A DNA stretch of 64,000 bases from Trichobilharzia regenti (Eukaryota > Platyhelminthes > Trematoda > Strigeidida > Schistosomatidae): the NCBI GenBank assembly GCA_944472135.2, contig OX235262.1, positions 85,472,903 through 85,536,902 of the forward strand, given 5' to 3'. The notes under the pieces are model-generated. The model was not told the DNA's origin, did no database searches, and was given only the letters and a program-made list of their open reading frames with translations. Below, in pieces: positions 22,469 to 36,800 of this stretch (positions within the stretch are counted from its first letter, which is position 1; each line of letters begins with the position of its first letter). The position numbers were made by a program, and so were the translations under genes.

Positions 22469-24783
22469 ATGGAACAGAGTTTTCGATACCTATCCGTGAT
22501 TGGCCCGGAGCATGTAATTTTATCATATTTCAATTTTGAGCTATATAGTGGCGATTTTTAATATGCCAGTTCTTGTCATTGTTATCTGGCTATGCAATGC
22601 GGAAATGCATACCGCCATGTATAGAAAATTCCAAACGACGTCATTTCTTTGAGTTTATCAGTGGACTAATAATCCTCTACATTGGCTATGGATCGTAATT
22701 TATTTTAACCTCTAATAATATTTTCTTCAGTCTTGTTATTCATATGTTTGCTCAAGCTCTTCCAGCATATCTCATGATGGTCTTTCTCCCACTATCTATC
22801 GCTCAGTATGGTATTCTTATTTTTTCAATGATGTATCTATCCGGAGTACATATTCATAAATTTGTTCGCAATCCTTCTATTGACATTACTGCGTAAGTGA
22901 CTTTTATTTAATGCTATTTTTAGTCCATTGATGGTGCAGACGCAAAAGTTGTCTTCCTTAGCCTTCAATATAAATGATGGTGTAAAGTTGGCAAAGGAAG
23001 GAGTTGTTGACCGTGATTATCACAGACTTAATGCTGTAGAGTGAGTTAAATGCTTCTATATGTTTAATATCCATTTGATTACATTCTTATGTAACAATTT
23101 CAACAAACGGAATGTTTTCTTATGGCGTGCTTGATTGAATTCAGGATTATCCTTTGAATCGAGTACTACCTCTAAATATAAGATATTTTATTACAAAATC
23201 ACATTTATAAAGGCTGTGCGTGACCAGTACTAAACAGCACAGCTGTAGAGTCGATATAAGGTTGTCTGTTTGAAAAAAACCTAGTGTAAAGTCTCATTTC
23301 TACTTCCTTAAAAATAGGAACTGCATAACCCACTGGTATTAAAATTTGTCTCACTGTGACTTTATTTATTTTCTCCACTAATATCCTTATGTTTTCAACA
23401 TTTCTGGGTTCTTTAACTATGTTATGAAAACGTCAAATCTGTAAAATTTCACCAGTCCTTACCAGTGTTTTTCGATGCTAGGCAACGTATAAGTGACTAC
23501 TCAGCATTTTTGTGATTGAAACAACGATTATTTCTCATCAATAAATAAGTTTGATTATAAGTTTGCATATTCACATACCGAGCATATCTAACATCAAAAT
23601 ACAGATTGCAAATTCAAAAAATATTATTCGCATTGTAGTTCCATTCTTCTGTAACTGGCAGTGTGAGTCACTTTTTTACCTAAATGTCACCGCAGGTGAG
23701 TCGTCTGTCATTCATTAACACACTAACCAGGTCTGAATCGCTTGATTCATCTTACCCTTATATCAGCCACAATTACCACGTTTCCCAAATAGGAATAACA
23801 AATTTCCAGTCTCATATTTAATCATCACGTATTAATTTCAAATTGCTTTGAGTCCTCATTGTAAGTTAACAAAGAATCATTTTCATGCTATTATTTGTAT
23901 AGAACTGTACTTGTGGCTCGTCATTTGCAATTGTTAGTCAGATTTCAAAGTCATTCTTGGCAAATTATTTACTGTGCTCTGATAATTTCTCTCTTTTGGT
24001 GCTTACCTCTTTTCCTTATATGTAGGCGCCGACCTCGCCTTCTGCAACTAGGTGGATACTTATTTTCATTTCATAACGTAATGATTGGTCCTTTCAACTT
24101 CTTTGCTGATTATCTAAGATTTATCCAAGGTCAAGAGTCAGAACGTTTGATGGACGAAAGTGATAAAAAGCTCTTTGTAAGCCCTAAATATTTTATATTT
24201 TTCTTTTTTGCGTATGTTAAAATTAATGCAATATGTCCCAGTCATCTCAATCAATGCAGCTTAACAGCCTCACTGGTTACCTTTCCCTTCTTACATAACA
24301 CTACTCTTAACTTTATTATTGCTCACGATATTATAGCATCTAACACAAGAGACAGATCGCATACATCTACTAGCCTCTTACTTCTTACTTGTCATTTGTT
24401 GTTGTTTTTTTGTTTTCGTAAGATGGTATTTTCCTTTACTGGGTCAAATGCTTAAAAGTTGTGGAAATTGTACATAAGGGAAAAACATATGTGAAGTTGA
24501 ATGAAAATGAGACACTGTGAAATTTTGTAAATTGTGATGAGAACTTTCGGTCTGTCAATCTTAGGAAAACAGGAAGTAGTGAAGCTATGGAAGTCAAAAT
24601 GCTCACTTAGCTTATTTATTTTTTGTTAGGCGCCTTGAACTAAAGGGTATTTGTACATAACCCTATTTTTAAGCCTTATTTTGCTCGTTTTATTTCCATA
24701 TGATCTATTCTTCAGAAGTAATAATTTATTATCCAGTAGTTTACTATGTTTTCTGTAGGCCGTTATACGGTGTCACCAGACTG

Positions 24784-24826
<43 letters not shown>

Positions 24827-27800
24827 TATATATATATACCAAGGAGTCAATCCTTAATTGTGTTGCACCACTTTTTGCACTATACTCGATGTGATACAGA
24901 ATCTTGTCTCGTATTATTACATAGGTTGGATGGGTAAAGCATGAGTTATTGGAATCATTATAGAGTCTGTGGGTGATACAGCAACATAACTAGAGAATGA
25001 GGATAGTATACTAATATTCTTATGAAGTAAATTCAGTAAAGTTAAAATTATTGCAGCACCAATTAATCACATGATTGAAAACCAAGAGTCTGTAACTTAG
25101 TGACGTTACACTTAACTTAAAAATCTTCAGGTACTAATATTTTTAATATCTGAAATAAGTGTTTTCAATGATTGATATTTACCACCCTTTTATCGTTTTA
25201 CATATTCAGGAGGAAAATAAAGAAGAGATACGCCTTGCCAAAGTAAGTTAACGTTATATAGTTGTTGGATAATATACTAGCTATCTATTGTATGTTTAAT
25301 AACCTTGAGATAAGTCACATATCTAAAGGTTGATTATACTATCCAGCTATATGTTTTGGTACATGGGACGGCTTTAAAACTCAACATTCACTAGCCTTAA
25401 AGTTATATTTACAAAACTAATAAACTATGGTTTCACTTGAAATGAGTTTATATTGGGTTTCAATTATCATTTGACGTGATTTAGAATAGAGAAAATATAT
25501 TTTCTAATCTAAAGGAGGTAAAAACATGCAATAAATATGTTAAAAGCTGTAAAATAGAAATTTACTAGCAAACTGGAAACTGTAGCTACCTAATATGTAA
25601 TGCTGTTTTTGGAAACTAGAATATGTAAGCAACTGAAATCCAACTTCAACCGAAATAAAAGTTTAGTGAATTAAAGATTGTTTCTAAAATGTATTGCAGT
25701 ACACTAAAATTTTCATCTTAAATTTACTAAGGCAATAACTTATTTCTTTATCTAGGCTGAAAAATGGAAACAGGTAAAACTTCTCTTGCTCCATACCATA
25801 TTGACGATATGGGCATTGTCAAGCTTTAAACCAGAATACTTTTTGTGTAAGTGTGGTTAATTTTTTTTGTTGTTGTTGTTTACCTATGTTAAATCTAATT
25901 ATTAAGTGCCGCTTAAAGTTTGGTCAGTTAATCTGAACAGATTTTTCATGTACACTATATCATTTATCATACTTATTGTGTGAGGGTTAGTCACGCTAAC
26001 CACTTGACCGGGTACAAAAATGTGAAGTGGCTTGAAGCCCTATGTACCACTGGGAACATGTGCGATAACGCAAAGACACTGCTCATTGGATTAAACGCTT
26101 TCAGCTAGTTGTTCGTAGATTTTAATCCACCCCATCCACTTTAGCCCGGGTAACTGGGTAGTAGCATAAACCCTCACACAATAAGTATGGCTCATTGCGT
26201 GGAACTTAAAAGACCTGTTCCAGGAAATGAGTCAAAACGAGCGAATCTGTGAGATGACTGCAATGAAATAATGACCCGTTGATCAGCTCAATGTTGTAGC
26301 TGAGTTGGTGGAGTGCTCTGCTACTAATCTTGGAGGTCGCTAAATCGAATAGTGCTATGAGTGAAATTTTTTTATCTCACTTTTAATCATTCACCACTAT
26401 CTTCTCTACTATCTAAGACAGAAATTCCTAGACTATATTAATACTGAATGTTATCATAAGGTAAATTATTAGAATCCTAAAGACTAAATATACCTTTGTA
26501 CTTAAGCCTAATATACGTTTTTAAGATTTGGTCGGAACAAATTCAAACTTTACAAAGCTACTTAGTGGAACGTCAATCTTGTTTATTATAGTAGTTAATT
26601 TAAAGTTGAATTTACTCGAATAAGTTGGAGAGAAAAAATTACCTATAGTAGTATATCCATGTGAGGAGTTTGAATATTTCAGTTAACCGAATAATTTGTA
26701 TATAATTCTGCATGATGTTACGTATTTCAAGGAAGAAAAAAAGGACTGTAACACTTAATATAAGGATTTTATTGTAATCTTAAGTTACCGATATTTATAA
26801 TATTCCTATGTAGACTTATATACTATCAGCCTTTTTATTTTATGATTTAATAAAGTCTGTTATTAAAGTCATCTAGATAGTTATATGTTATCATTATCTG
26901 TTTAAATAGTTGAAACTTTTCGGTTGTAAACTATACAGTAAATATACTTCTAAACTATAATTAAAATGATAGTCTAAGTATACAAAGGACAGTTCCTATT
27001 ACGTAATCCAGCAATTGTTTGCGTTAAAAGGGGCGTTGGTTTACATAACAAGTGGACACAGGTGAAATCTATATTATATCACAACAGCGAAGTATTGTTA
27101 ATAGGGGATTAAGGGAAATTATAATTATTAGTTGTTAAAAGAGTTCTATCTATCAACAGTAAGATGTACCTACCATCTGCAGCAAACTTATGTTTCCTCC
27201 GAGATTCAGGTGTGCTTTACTCGGTGTGGATTGTTTAATTAGGATTTTCAAGCATCAAAAATTACTGAATGTAATGTCACGTTGAAATGTTTCAAATCCT
27301 AAAACTCCCACTATAATCGTCTAGTTATTCTCTCGCGTATCTCTTCATCTATTTTGTTCTCGTCATACTTCTTTACTCCAATGTTATGTATGCTTCTTTT
27401 AGGTATGCTAACTTGAAGTGCGGAACTTCCGTGCAAATTTCTACATTGATAAGTCAGTCAGTCACATACCTCTCTAACATGCTTTGCAGAGATAATTTGA
27501 TTTTTGGGTTTACACTACTTGTCGCACTCTGGTTATGGTCTAGGATTGTGAATCCATGAATTTTTCGAACAAAGTGCATCTTTATAGTATTAGCAATATA
27601 CACTACCTTATTAAGATACTCTAGGTGTCGGAAATCAATGGTAAAAAACTGTTGAAGTGTATTCCATTGACTTAGTCAATCAACCTTTAGACAATAGATC
27701 ACGGTTTTAAATCCAGCATTTCATGTATTACAACCACAGTTTACTTTAGCAAACTGGAACTGTTCAGATCATAGTATGTGATCCACTTAACACAATAAAT

Positions 27801-30800
27801 GCAATAAAGAAAGCAAGCGTCAACTCATGATGGCATACACTACTGATTGATTGATATGAGTTTCGACTCTCTGAATTGAGTCAAAATCAAGTACTATCGC
27901 TAATAAACACAACTGAAAACGAGTGAAACGACACTGCGGTGTTTGGATCACTTCGATCTAACTAGCAAGCACTTTTAGTTAATGTGAATAGTATTCGCCG
28001 ACCTATATTAATCAGTGGCATATAGTATCATTCATTGAGATGTTTATTTTCTTAACTGGCATTTTATAATATCAAACAGATCACATATTGTGACCTGAAC
28101 TATATCAGTTTGCAAAAAAAGCTATAATGAGATCATCTCACCTCTAACTGTGTAATTTATATGTTATGAATTTGGTTCCAGTAACATCAGTTTAGCTCAA
28201 AGGTGATCGTCGAGTAACATTTGTTTGTTTGTTTGTTTTTCCTGTCTATCGTCTTGTTGTATCAAATGAAGTGAATTGGTAACTTAGATCAACTCCCTTG
28301 GCTTTACTTGGCTTGAAATTGCTTTGTCTGTCTAAACTACAGTAACATTTTTATACCCCCCACAATCAAGGCAATTCTTCTGTGTTAAATTGAAAATTTT
28401 CTCATTTTAATGGTTTATTATACCAAACTTATTGACTTTTGAGTGCATGTCATTGCAGCTTTTAATGTTTGCATATATATATAAATTATGTTTTTTACTA
28501 TATTCTTGTTTAAATTTTGTTTCTTTTCCTATCTATCTAGCTGATGATTTTGCTAAAAAAAATTATCTTCAAAAGTATATCTACTTATCAATTGCGTGTT
28601 TTGGTTTTCGTCAAAGATTCTATTTCGCTTGGACTGTCAGTAAGTATATACAATAGTATCATAGCATAAGTACATATTCTTGAATTTTTGATTTAATGAA
28701 CCAATGAACGAGAGGAAAAGTTTCCTCATATTATCATTATTATTTTTTTATCTCTAAAGTCTTATGATAGATGCTTGCTTATCTCACGAGTTGATTTACT
28801 GAACTTCGTTGATATAAGTATAAAATTTGGGCACTGTGATAGATCATATAACATACTCTACACTTACATCCTTTCCATTACTCTCTCTCTCTCTCTCTCT
28901 CTAAATTCTCAGTGAATTTGATGTCTATATTTCTGTAGCTACATTTAATCCACATAAATAAATAGCTTATAATGCTACCACTCAAAGTCCATAGAAGTCA
29001 GAGTCGTAGTTTAAACAGAGTTTAAAGCCTTTTCTTATTAACTGATTGAAAGTTAATTCCTCAAGACAATAAACTAAAGTAGAAAATTATTTGTTCAAAT
29101 CTTTTGTCTATAAATATATTTATTGGACGAAGGTTTATACACACTTTCTCTTGTGTTTTTAATAAGTAGAATGCAGACTCAAATTATTTAATGTTTAAAC
29201 AATATCTGTTTACGTGGCATTATTTTGGTTAATAGTGACTAGCAGTGAAATTCCAATGGGCACATTTCTTCCTATTTGGGACTCGTCATCTGAATGTAGA
29301 CCTGTATTCTAAGTGAGTGATATTGTTCCCACTCACTGGCTCAAACGCCGGCCACGTTTTATACAACGCGTATCAGTTATTATTTGTTTTGGTTTTGGTT
29401 TTTTAGGTTAATTTGCATTTCCCGTTAACTGAAATCATGTTAGACCGAAATGCTCGGTCTGTGTCGACATACATAGCCTAGACCCCACTGATAGTCACCA
29501 TCGTCCAAAATAACTTAAATAACGTTAAGGGGGGGTGATTGAAGGTAAAATGAGAACCTGGGGTTCGATTCAGCGGTCTTCAGTCTAGTAGTTTAACGTT
29601 CTGCCAGCTGAGCTACCATACCCAACTATTAATCTTGTCATCATCCTACTGCAGTTATCCATTACGTCAATAACAGTCTGTCAATTCACGACTCTCTGAT
29701 ATCATCTCAGTATCAAGATAGTTTGATTGGTTGGAGGATTTCATCATGAGATGACATCAGTTAGAGAACCATTGGGAAACCAGCTGGGAGTACTGGACAG
29801 CTGTTTCCTCCTAGTTTGGGACTCTTCATCAGTACACACCCACAAACAAAAACTTGGCATCAGTCAATGAAATCCACAACAGTTGGTCTTAGCCACGTAG
29901 AAGGTGTAGACTTCCAGGCTGGGGTCCTCGGGACGGTAAAATCTATGGTTGGAAACAATTGGTGACATGGCTCAAAATCGTTCTCAGTGGTGCAGATGCA
30001 TCCACTCCCTGTGACTTATGATCGCCAATGAAACTGTTTTGTATTTCTGTATTACTCCTTTGTCTCACACCTCTGCTCACTGTCTCTATTATGCTTTTCT
30101 TGTACTTTCTTCTCTTACTTCGCGTGCTACACGAATGTGGCGACTTGAACTTCCGCACATTTGTGCAAAGTTCTATGTCGAAAACAGATAGACAGACAGA
30201 CACACCCACCACCAGGGTTCGAATCCAGGACCTCCTGGTTACAAGGCGAGCTGGCTCGTAGACCATTAAGCCAATGGGACCGGATCCAGTGGCCAGTCCA
30301 TGAATTCTAACCAATTCATGACATAACGTGACCACTTCTCAATACCTCCTTCTATGAGTTACTGCCCCATCTTCAACTTGCTGTACCCTACTGGTCACGG
30401 CTTCCCACCAGAACCCCAGGTCACTACCTGAATAGGCGCAGTCGCTAGTGAGCATCTCATTGATTTTCAAGTATTGGTTTTTGTTGGGATTTTGTTTGAT
30501 TGTTTGGAGGATTTCATCTATCAAGAAAGTTTATTTCTGGTACTTTCACTTAAATCCAATTTTTAAAGAGTTAAGCAGTAAACTTTGTTTTAGTGGATTT
30601 CATGATTACTCTATATATGTGTGTGTTTAAATATACATACTACTTTTAGTAATAATAATAAGAAGAAGAGTCATAGTTGACGCTTGCTTTCAGTAACTTC
30701 TTCCTCAATCATTATTCGCATAAATCTATTAATATTAGTATACAATAGTCGGTAAAGACCAATTAAAATCATGTCAAAAACTATATTATAGTTCAAGTGC

Positions 30801-33800
30801 AAGATAGTATAGTGGTCATTTAATTCCGATTGTTTTTTAAATGTATATAAAATGTTTGTTCAATAACAACATCAAATAATGCGAGACTAAAAAATGCAGT
30901 GTCGTCTTAAATTGCAATTTAAAAAAAGTTATTGTTAAATCTAATTTAGCACAATGTGACATAGATTTACTAATTACGCTATATGATCAGCACTGTCTGT
31001 GGGTTTATTATAGTACACTGTCACCTTGATGAATGTATTATTGTAACCACAGAAGGCAAGATATTTGGTAAAGGAATGTTTATTTGAAATCTGTTATTTC
31101 TATGTAGCGAAATTATGTACACCTTATCTTCAACGCACCATTTGCACAGATCTTCATGGTGTGGTACTTCTGAACTTCATGTTGTGTTTCTTTGTGTTCA
31201 TTTGACGTCTCTTATGTATCTCCACGAGGCTTTATCATTTGCTTTTTCTGAAATCAAATCTATCTCCCTGCTATTTGATGTTTTTATGCAGATGGACGTG
31301 TCTTTATATACTACTGATAAATCTTATCAGTAGCACTCGCCATACTACGATCTATCATACCCTTTCATTTCCTTCCCCACACGATTTCGTTTATGTCCCC
31401 CTAGGACGTCTAACTAGTTTTTTCCCATTTAGGTGCCATTCGAGGGTCTGACGCGTGATGTCCAATCCATCTTCATCTCATCCTGCATATTCGCTTGGTG
31501 ATAGGTCCTTGGTTGGCTCGTTGCCAAAGTACTCCGGGCAGTCATCCTATCTTCAGCAGTAGACAATTTCAAGGCACAACCTCCAACCGTTAGTTCTCAG
31601 CATATATAGGACGTCAGCCTGACACTATAACTCCTACGTGGCTCAAGCCAACAGTCTTCATGGACTGACGCCATGTTTTCGTCTGATCAGCTATAATGAA
31701 TTCCGTATTCCTATGAAAGCTAACACTGTTTGATAAGGATGGCGATGGCTTAAACATGAAAATCCAGGTATACCCGTAAAACTCACTAAACTAATTATAT
31801 GATAACAACAGGAGACTATTTAAAATCCTCAATAATAATGAAAGTAATCTATCGGTGTTATATAACTGTCCAAATTTCAGTATATATGTTATAGGAAAGG
31901 TTTAGATTTTTGACATGTCAACGCTGTTAACCAAAAACTAACATTATAAGTAACTCAGTAAGTGTTAACAGTCAAAGAAGTTAATTTTGAATGGAAACAT
32001 CCTCTGGTGTATGCCTTCTGATGAGAATAATTATTATCGTAAGTTTAGTAAATTTGTTTTTGGAAGAAAATATGCGGACACCAGTGGTATGCAGCATTCA
32101 GTTAGCTAGTATAATCAAATATCTTCAGGTCGTTATTTTTTCTCGAAATTATTTTAATTTTCCGGTAATCGGTTTTACTGTTCCGAAATATGCGGTCTCT
32201 GCTGACATACCAGCTCCTAGTACAGATGCTTTGACGATGCCTTAAGGCTAATATAACGTTTGGTTGATAATGACTAGCAGTATTATCCAGGACGCGTTTT
32301 TTGTTTTATTTGGGACTCGTCAGCCAGAATTACCTACATCTTATATAAGTATTAGTGTTCCCATTGACGCTGTTAGTCCAAAGGTCTAGTGATTAACTCT
32401 TTGTCGTTCGAAACGATGCGTTCGAGTCCCAGTGGAAAGAACATCACTCCCTGAAGATGCAGGTACATGCTAGTCTACCATCGGCTAAATAACATCTCCA
32501 AGTCGAGCTCAAATATTAGGTTTAACACAAAGATGTTACATCGTATTGGGTGAACACAGTAATTTATATCAGTGTTTGGTTATATTCTGGACAAAAATGT
32601 GCACTCTGTTGGTTGGTTCCAATTAGAGGATGCCATAGAATTTCGTCTTTTTTGCTTATTATCAATACTGAAGATGAGTCATATTTCAATGTGGACTTCG
32701 TCATAAACCAACTTCAGTTAGAGAATCATTGAAAACCAAGGAGCACTGGACTCTTCAGTAGTCTACACCCACGACACCACTGGGAATCGAACCTGAAATT
32801 TTCAGGTTACGAGACCAAACTCACTGACCATCCAACCACTTAAGCTGGAATTCAATGACCCATAAATGCTAACTTTGTCAATTCGTGATGTAGCTATACC
32901 ACCAGCCTATGCTTCCTTTTCTTTTTTTTATTCTTTTAGGTTCCCAGTGGAACATAGGGCTTCAAGCCAGAGCTTTGAAGTTTCGGTAGCACTATTGTTT
33001 ATTTTTACGGTATGGGGTCGCTAGCTTCATGTCCCCCAACCTCCCCCCTTCACTGGGATTACCTCCATCCAGGCGAGGTAAAGGAATGCGTTGACCAGGG
33101 ATAGAACCCCGAATCACATGTGTGATGGGCGAGCATTCTACCCCTGTGCCACCGACGCTTCATATAAACATTCATTACACCAGTAATCCCTGATTTTTAT
33201 TCATTCTCTAACTGGTGTTGGTTTATGACGAAATCTACGTTGATGTTAATTTAGATCTCCACACACACATACCTTGTTCCCTTCATTAATTTGGACAAAA
33301 AAACAAAGACATTTTTACAGAATAGAAACACAGTCCATTTGTATTTCATGGATTTTGTTCATTTGCAAACTATAAATATTTACTAGAAGGGTACTTAATA
33401 ATTCTTTAAGAGGATGACGAAAAAGAAATTATAAAATTGCTTTTCTAGTTGAAATAATTTTGAAGTATATATATATATATATATATATAAGAAAAGTCAT
33501 GAAATAAAAGGAACTCATTTTAATCCTGCAAATTATCTTCATTCTTACTTTGTTCAAAATATCATTTCCTCTGTCACATACAACGAAATAATGATATTAT
33601 TATTAATATTATTATTTACTGGACAATACTTCTCGCAAATCCTGTTATACACATAATCATAATTAATGTAACTTTATAACTTTGCAAAACATCTCTTCTA
33701 AGTTTCATTCTATATCCTTTTCATTATTTATATGGGCGTAGCAGATTTCTTCAGATATCTTAATGCATATTGACTTATTTCTATATACTACGTATTTTTT

Positions 33801-36800
33801 ACATACTCGCGTGCTTGCGTGCATACATATATACATATCATCATACTGTGCAAGTCCTGCTTTTATTATTTATTATATTAACTAATGTAAACAAAACTTG
33901 AGTTCTACACTCACATAAACATTTAATGTTATTTCTGTGTTAATATATTTCATCACACCACAAATCATTAAGAACTAAAGTTTTATTGATTGAGTTTCAA
34001 CGCATAGAACTTTTCACAGAAGTGTAGTAGTTCAATTTGTTTTATGGCTCTCTATGTAACACACACACAAAGGTAAGGGAAAAAGTGAGAGTTACAATCA
34101 GCAGAAATATAAGGATGAAAGAAGAGTAACATAGAAAGATAGGATGATGATTGTATCGATATGAAAGAGAAGTCATAAAGACTGGAATGTATCTACGCCA
34201 TTGAGAGGAATTTTGAGCCATATCATTAACAGTCTTCATTCATTGGTTCTTGGCATGTCGAAGACGTCAATCAAGTAGCCTACACCTTCCTAGGTGGCTC
34301 AAACCATTTGCTAAAGGCTTCATATACTGATACCGGGTTTTGATTCGACCATATCTAAGTCCTTCCCAACCTAGTCTTATGTCAGCTCACATTAAGAGTT
34401 AGAGTAAATAGATAACGTTTTTGTTTTGCACTAGTCTTTAACCCCCTATTAATCTACACTAATAGTCGCGCGTGAGATGAAAGTCAATGTCATGACGAGT
34501 TTTAAAGTTTAGTTGATATTGTACTACCACTTTGAGCTAAATAATTAAAGTATTGAAACGGTAGCATGCCGATAACATTGGATGTTCATTTCTCCTGTGC
34601 TAGTGAGTATATAAAAGTTAAAAATTATTCATTGTGATAGATTTGTGAGAGAGTGGATACTGATGAAGAATCTCAAATCAAATTTGACTGCCTAAAGTGT
34701 ATGAGAAGAATGTTCCACTTAGCGACCTATCATAAACATTATCAATTCGCCATATCATCAGATCGCAAAGTGGCCAGCTGATATCCTTGAACTGGTAAGA
34801 AGACATTTGACAAAGTAGAGCCCTAGTGATACATTGGACTTCATTGATTCAGTGAAAGATATCAACGTGTTTGATGGAAGACAAATGTTTTCACTAGATG
34901 TTACCTCTCTATTTACAAGCATCCCACTGACCGAAACAATATGCTTCATCTGTGACTAAATTGAAACCAACAACCTAGTTGGTCTTATTCCCATTAACTA
35001 CTACTACTACAACTACTTCGCAGATGAATATATCCAATTCAAATTCAATGAACAATTCTGTGTACAGAAAGACGGTGTAGGTATGGGGTCCCCTTTCGGT
35101 TCATTCGTAGCTGACTGCTTCATGGCGAGTCTCGAAAACATTATCCTCGATCTTTTGATAAGTCAACTGCACCTATATAAGAGTTGCGTAGATGATAAGT
35201 TTATGAGTTGTGATCAAAAAGTTGATTTGGAGCATCTTCCCAAAACCTTCAACACAGCACACCCATCACTAAAATTCACCTTAGAACGTGAATCAAACAT
35301 GACACTTCCACTGCTGGATGTACTACTTATCAGAAGACAAGATTACACGATCCAAAGATCAATATATCGGAAGCCAACATGGACAGAACAGTTTATCAAC
35401 TTCCTGAGTTTCGTCCCACTGGCCCAAAAGCAAAACCTAGTAGTACATATTGTTCAAGGATTCTAAAAATCTGTTCGGAAGACAATACAGAATGAGTTAA
35501 ATTCGTTACGTGAAATCCTACTAAGGAACGGGTATCCGCCAAGATCCATAGAAAAAAAGATGAAAGAAAGGCATACGTCGCCAGAAATCACAACTGCTCG
35601 TAGGAAAACTCTTCATGAACCTGGAATTCAGGGTAACATCGAAGCAGAAATTCTTAGAAACAGCCTTTCTAAATGTCTGAAAAAGACATTTCAAGCAGTC
35701 ACCTGACGTATCACATTCTCCAACAGACAGTAAATCCAGTGTAACGTTAAGGATAAGACACCACTTTTGGCCACCTCATTGTGTATTTATCACTTTAGTT
35801 GTTTGTGTGGAGCAAAGTATATCTGTGACAACAGAAGACAAGGGCCAGGCAACAGATCCTTTATTAAGGAAATTAGCACATATTTATAGATTTTCATATA
35901 CATATTATAGATTATTGTTAACAGAAAAGCACAGTCCTCTGATTGGTTGTTTCTTACAGAAAGTTAACCTTGCATCTCTTTGTGACTGTTTTTTGAATGT
36001 CAGATCATCTATATGTTAGCTGTATCCACCTACGCAAAGCCTTTGTTCTCATTTTCCTCACGACCAACATTGGGAACATAAACATTGACATAAGTTACTG
36101 TTCACCAATTTTGAATAACAGCCAGTTCTCACCACACATCGACCGTAAACAACGTCAAGTCTTCAAACGTATTCTGGAACACTGTCCAGCTTGGTTAGTC
36201 AGAGGGGAAAAGAAGAATAGCAGCAGCTCCATCGTCGAACACCTTGTCAACTCTCGACGTTGAGCATCCCGCATGGATGCTTGACAGTTCTACACAGAGT
36301 CCCTCAATATCGTACGAAAGGACTTCGAATACGTCATCTACACATATGATGAATCATTGGCTATTCGGGATCTGAAACCTGGCCTCTTCATTCAAAAGCA
36401 GCACATACATTCACTCGTCCTACCGTGACCAGAGTAACGTTCTCACCATAATTTTGATTCCTCTTATGTTAGTTTACCATTATTATTATTATTCTCATCA
36501 TTATTTGAATATCACTCTACTACTGTTTATTAATAACATTGCGTTTTCATATAGATTTTATAAAAACGCTTTATCGTCTTTCCACCAATTCTTATCTATT
36601 CTAGACAACCATATTGATTAGTCATTTTTTTCACACTTGTTACATCATACCAACTTCTGCCCCCCTTTTTCTAGTTTCCAATCAGTCACCCTTTCCAGAT
36701 TACACCTTAGATTGTGTAATACGTTTTCGAGGACAAATTTTACCAGTATCTGATTGGTCTTATGAATTCTTTTTTAGATATATACATATATAATATATAT

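Noticed and set aside
22288..22539. An 83-codon frame just upstream of the MBOAT start
   Set aside because: No similarity to anything recognised, wrong frame relative to the gene, and overlaps the first exon and micro-intron.
23895..24455. A 186-codon open frame as a separate gene
   Set aside because: Only 24026-24176 is conserved (MBOAT exon 5). The rest is intron read-through.
29567..29632. tRNA-Phe gene
   Set aside because: The A box is perfect and GAA is in a plausible place, but the T arm is wrong and the spacing is off. It is better explained as a SINE head.
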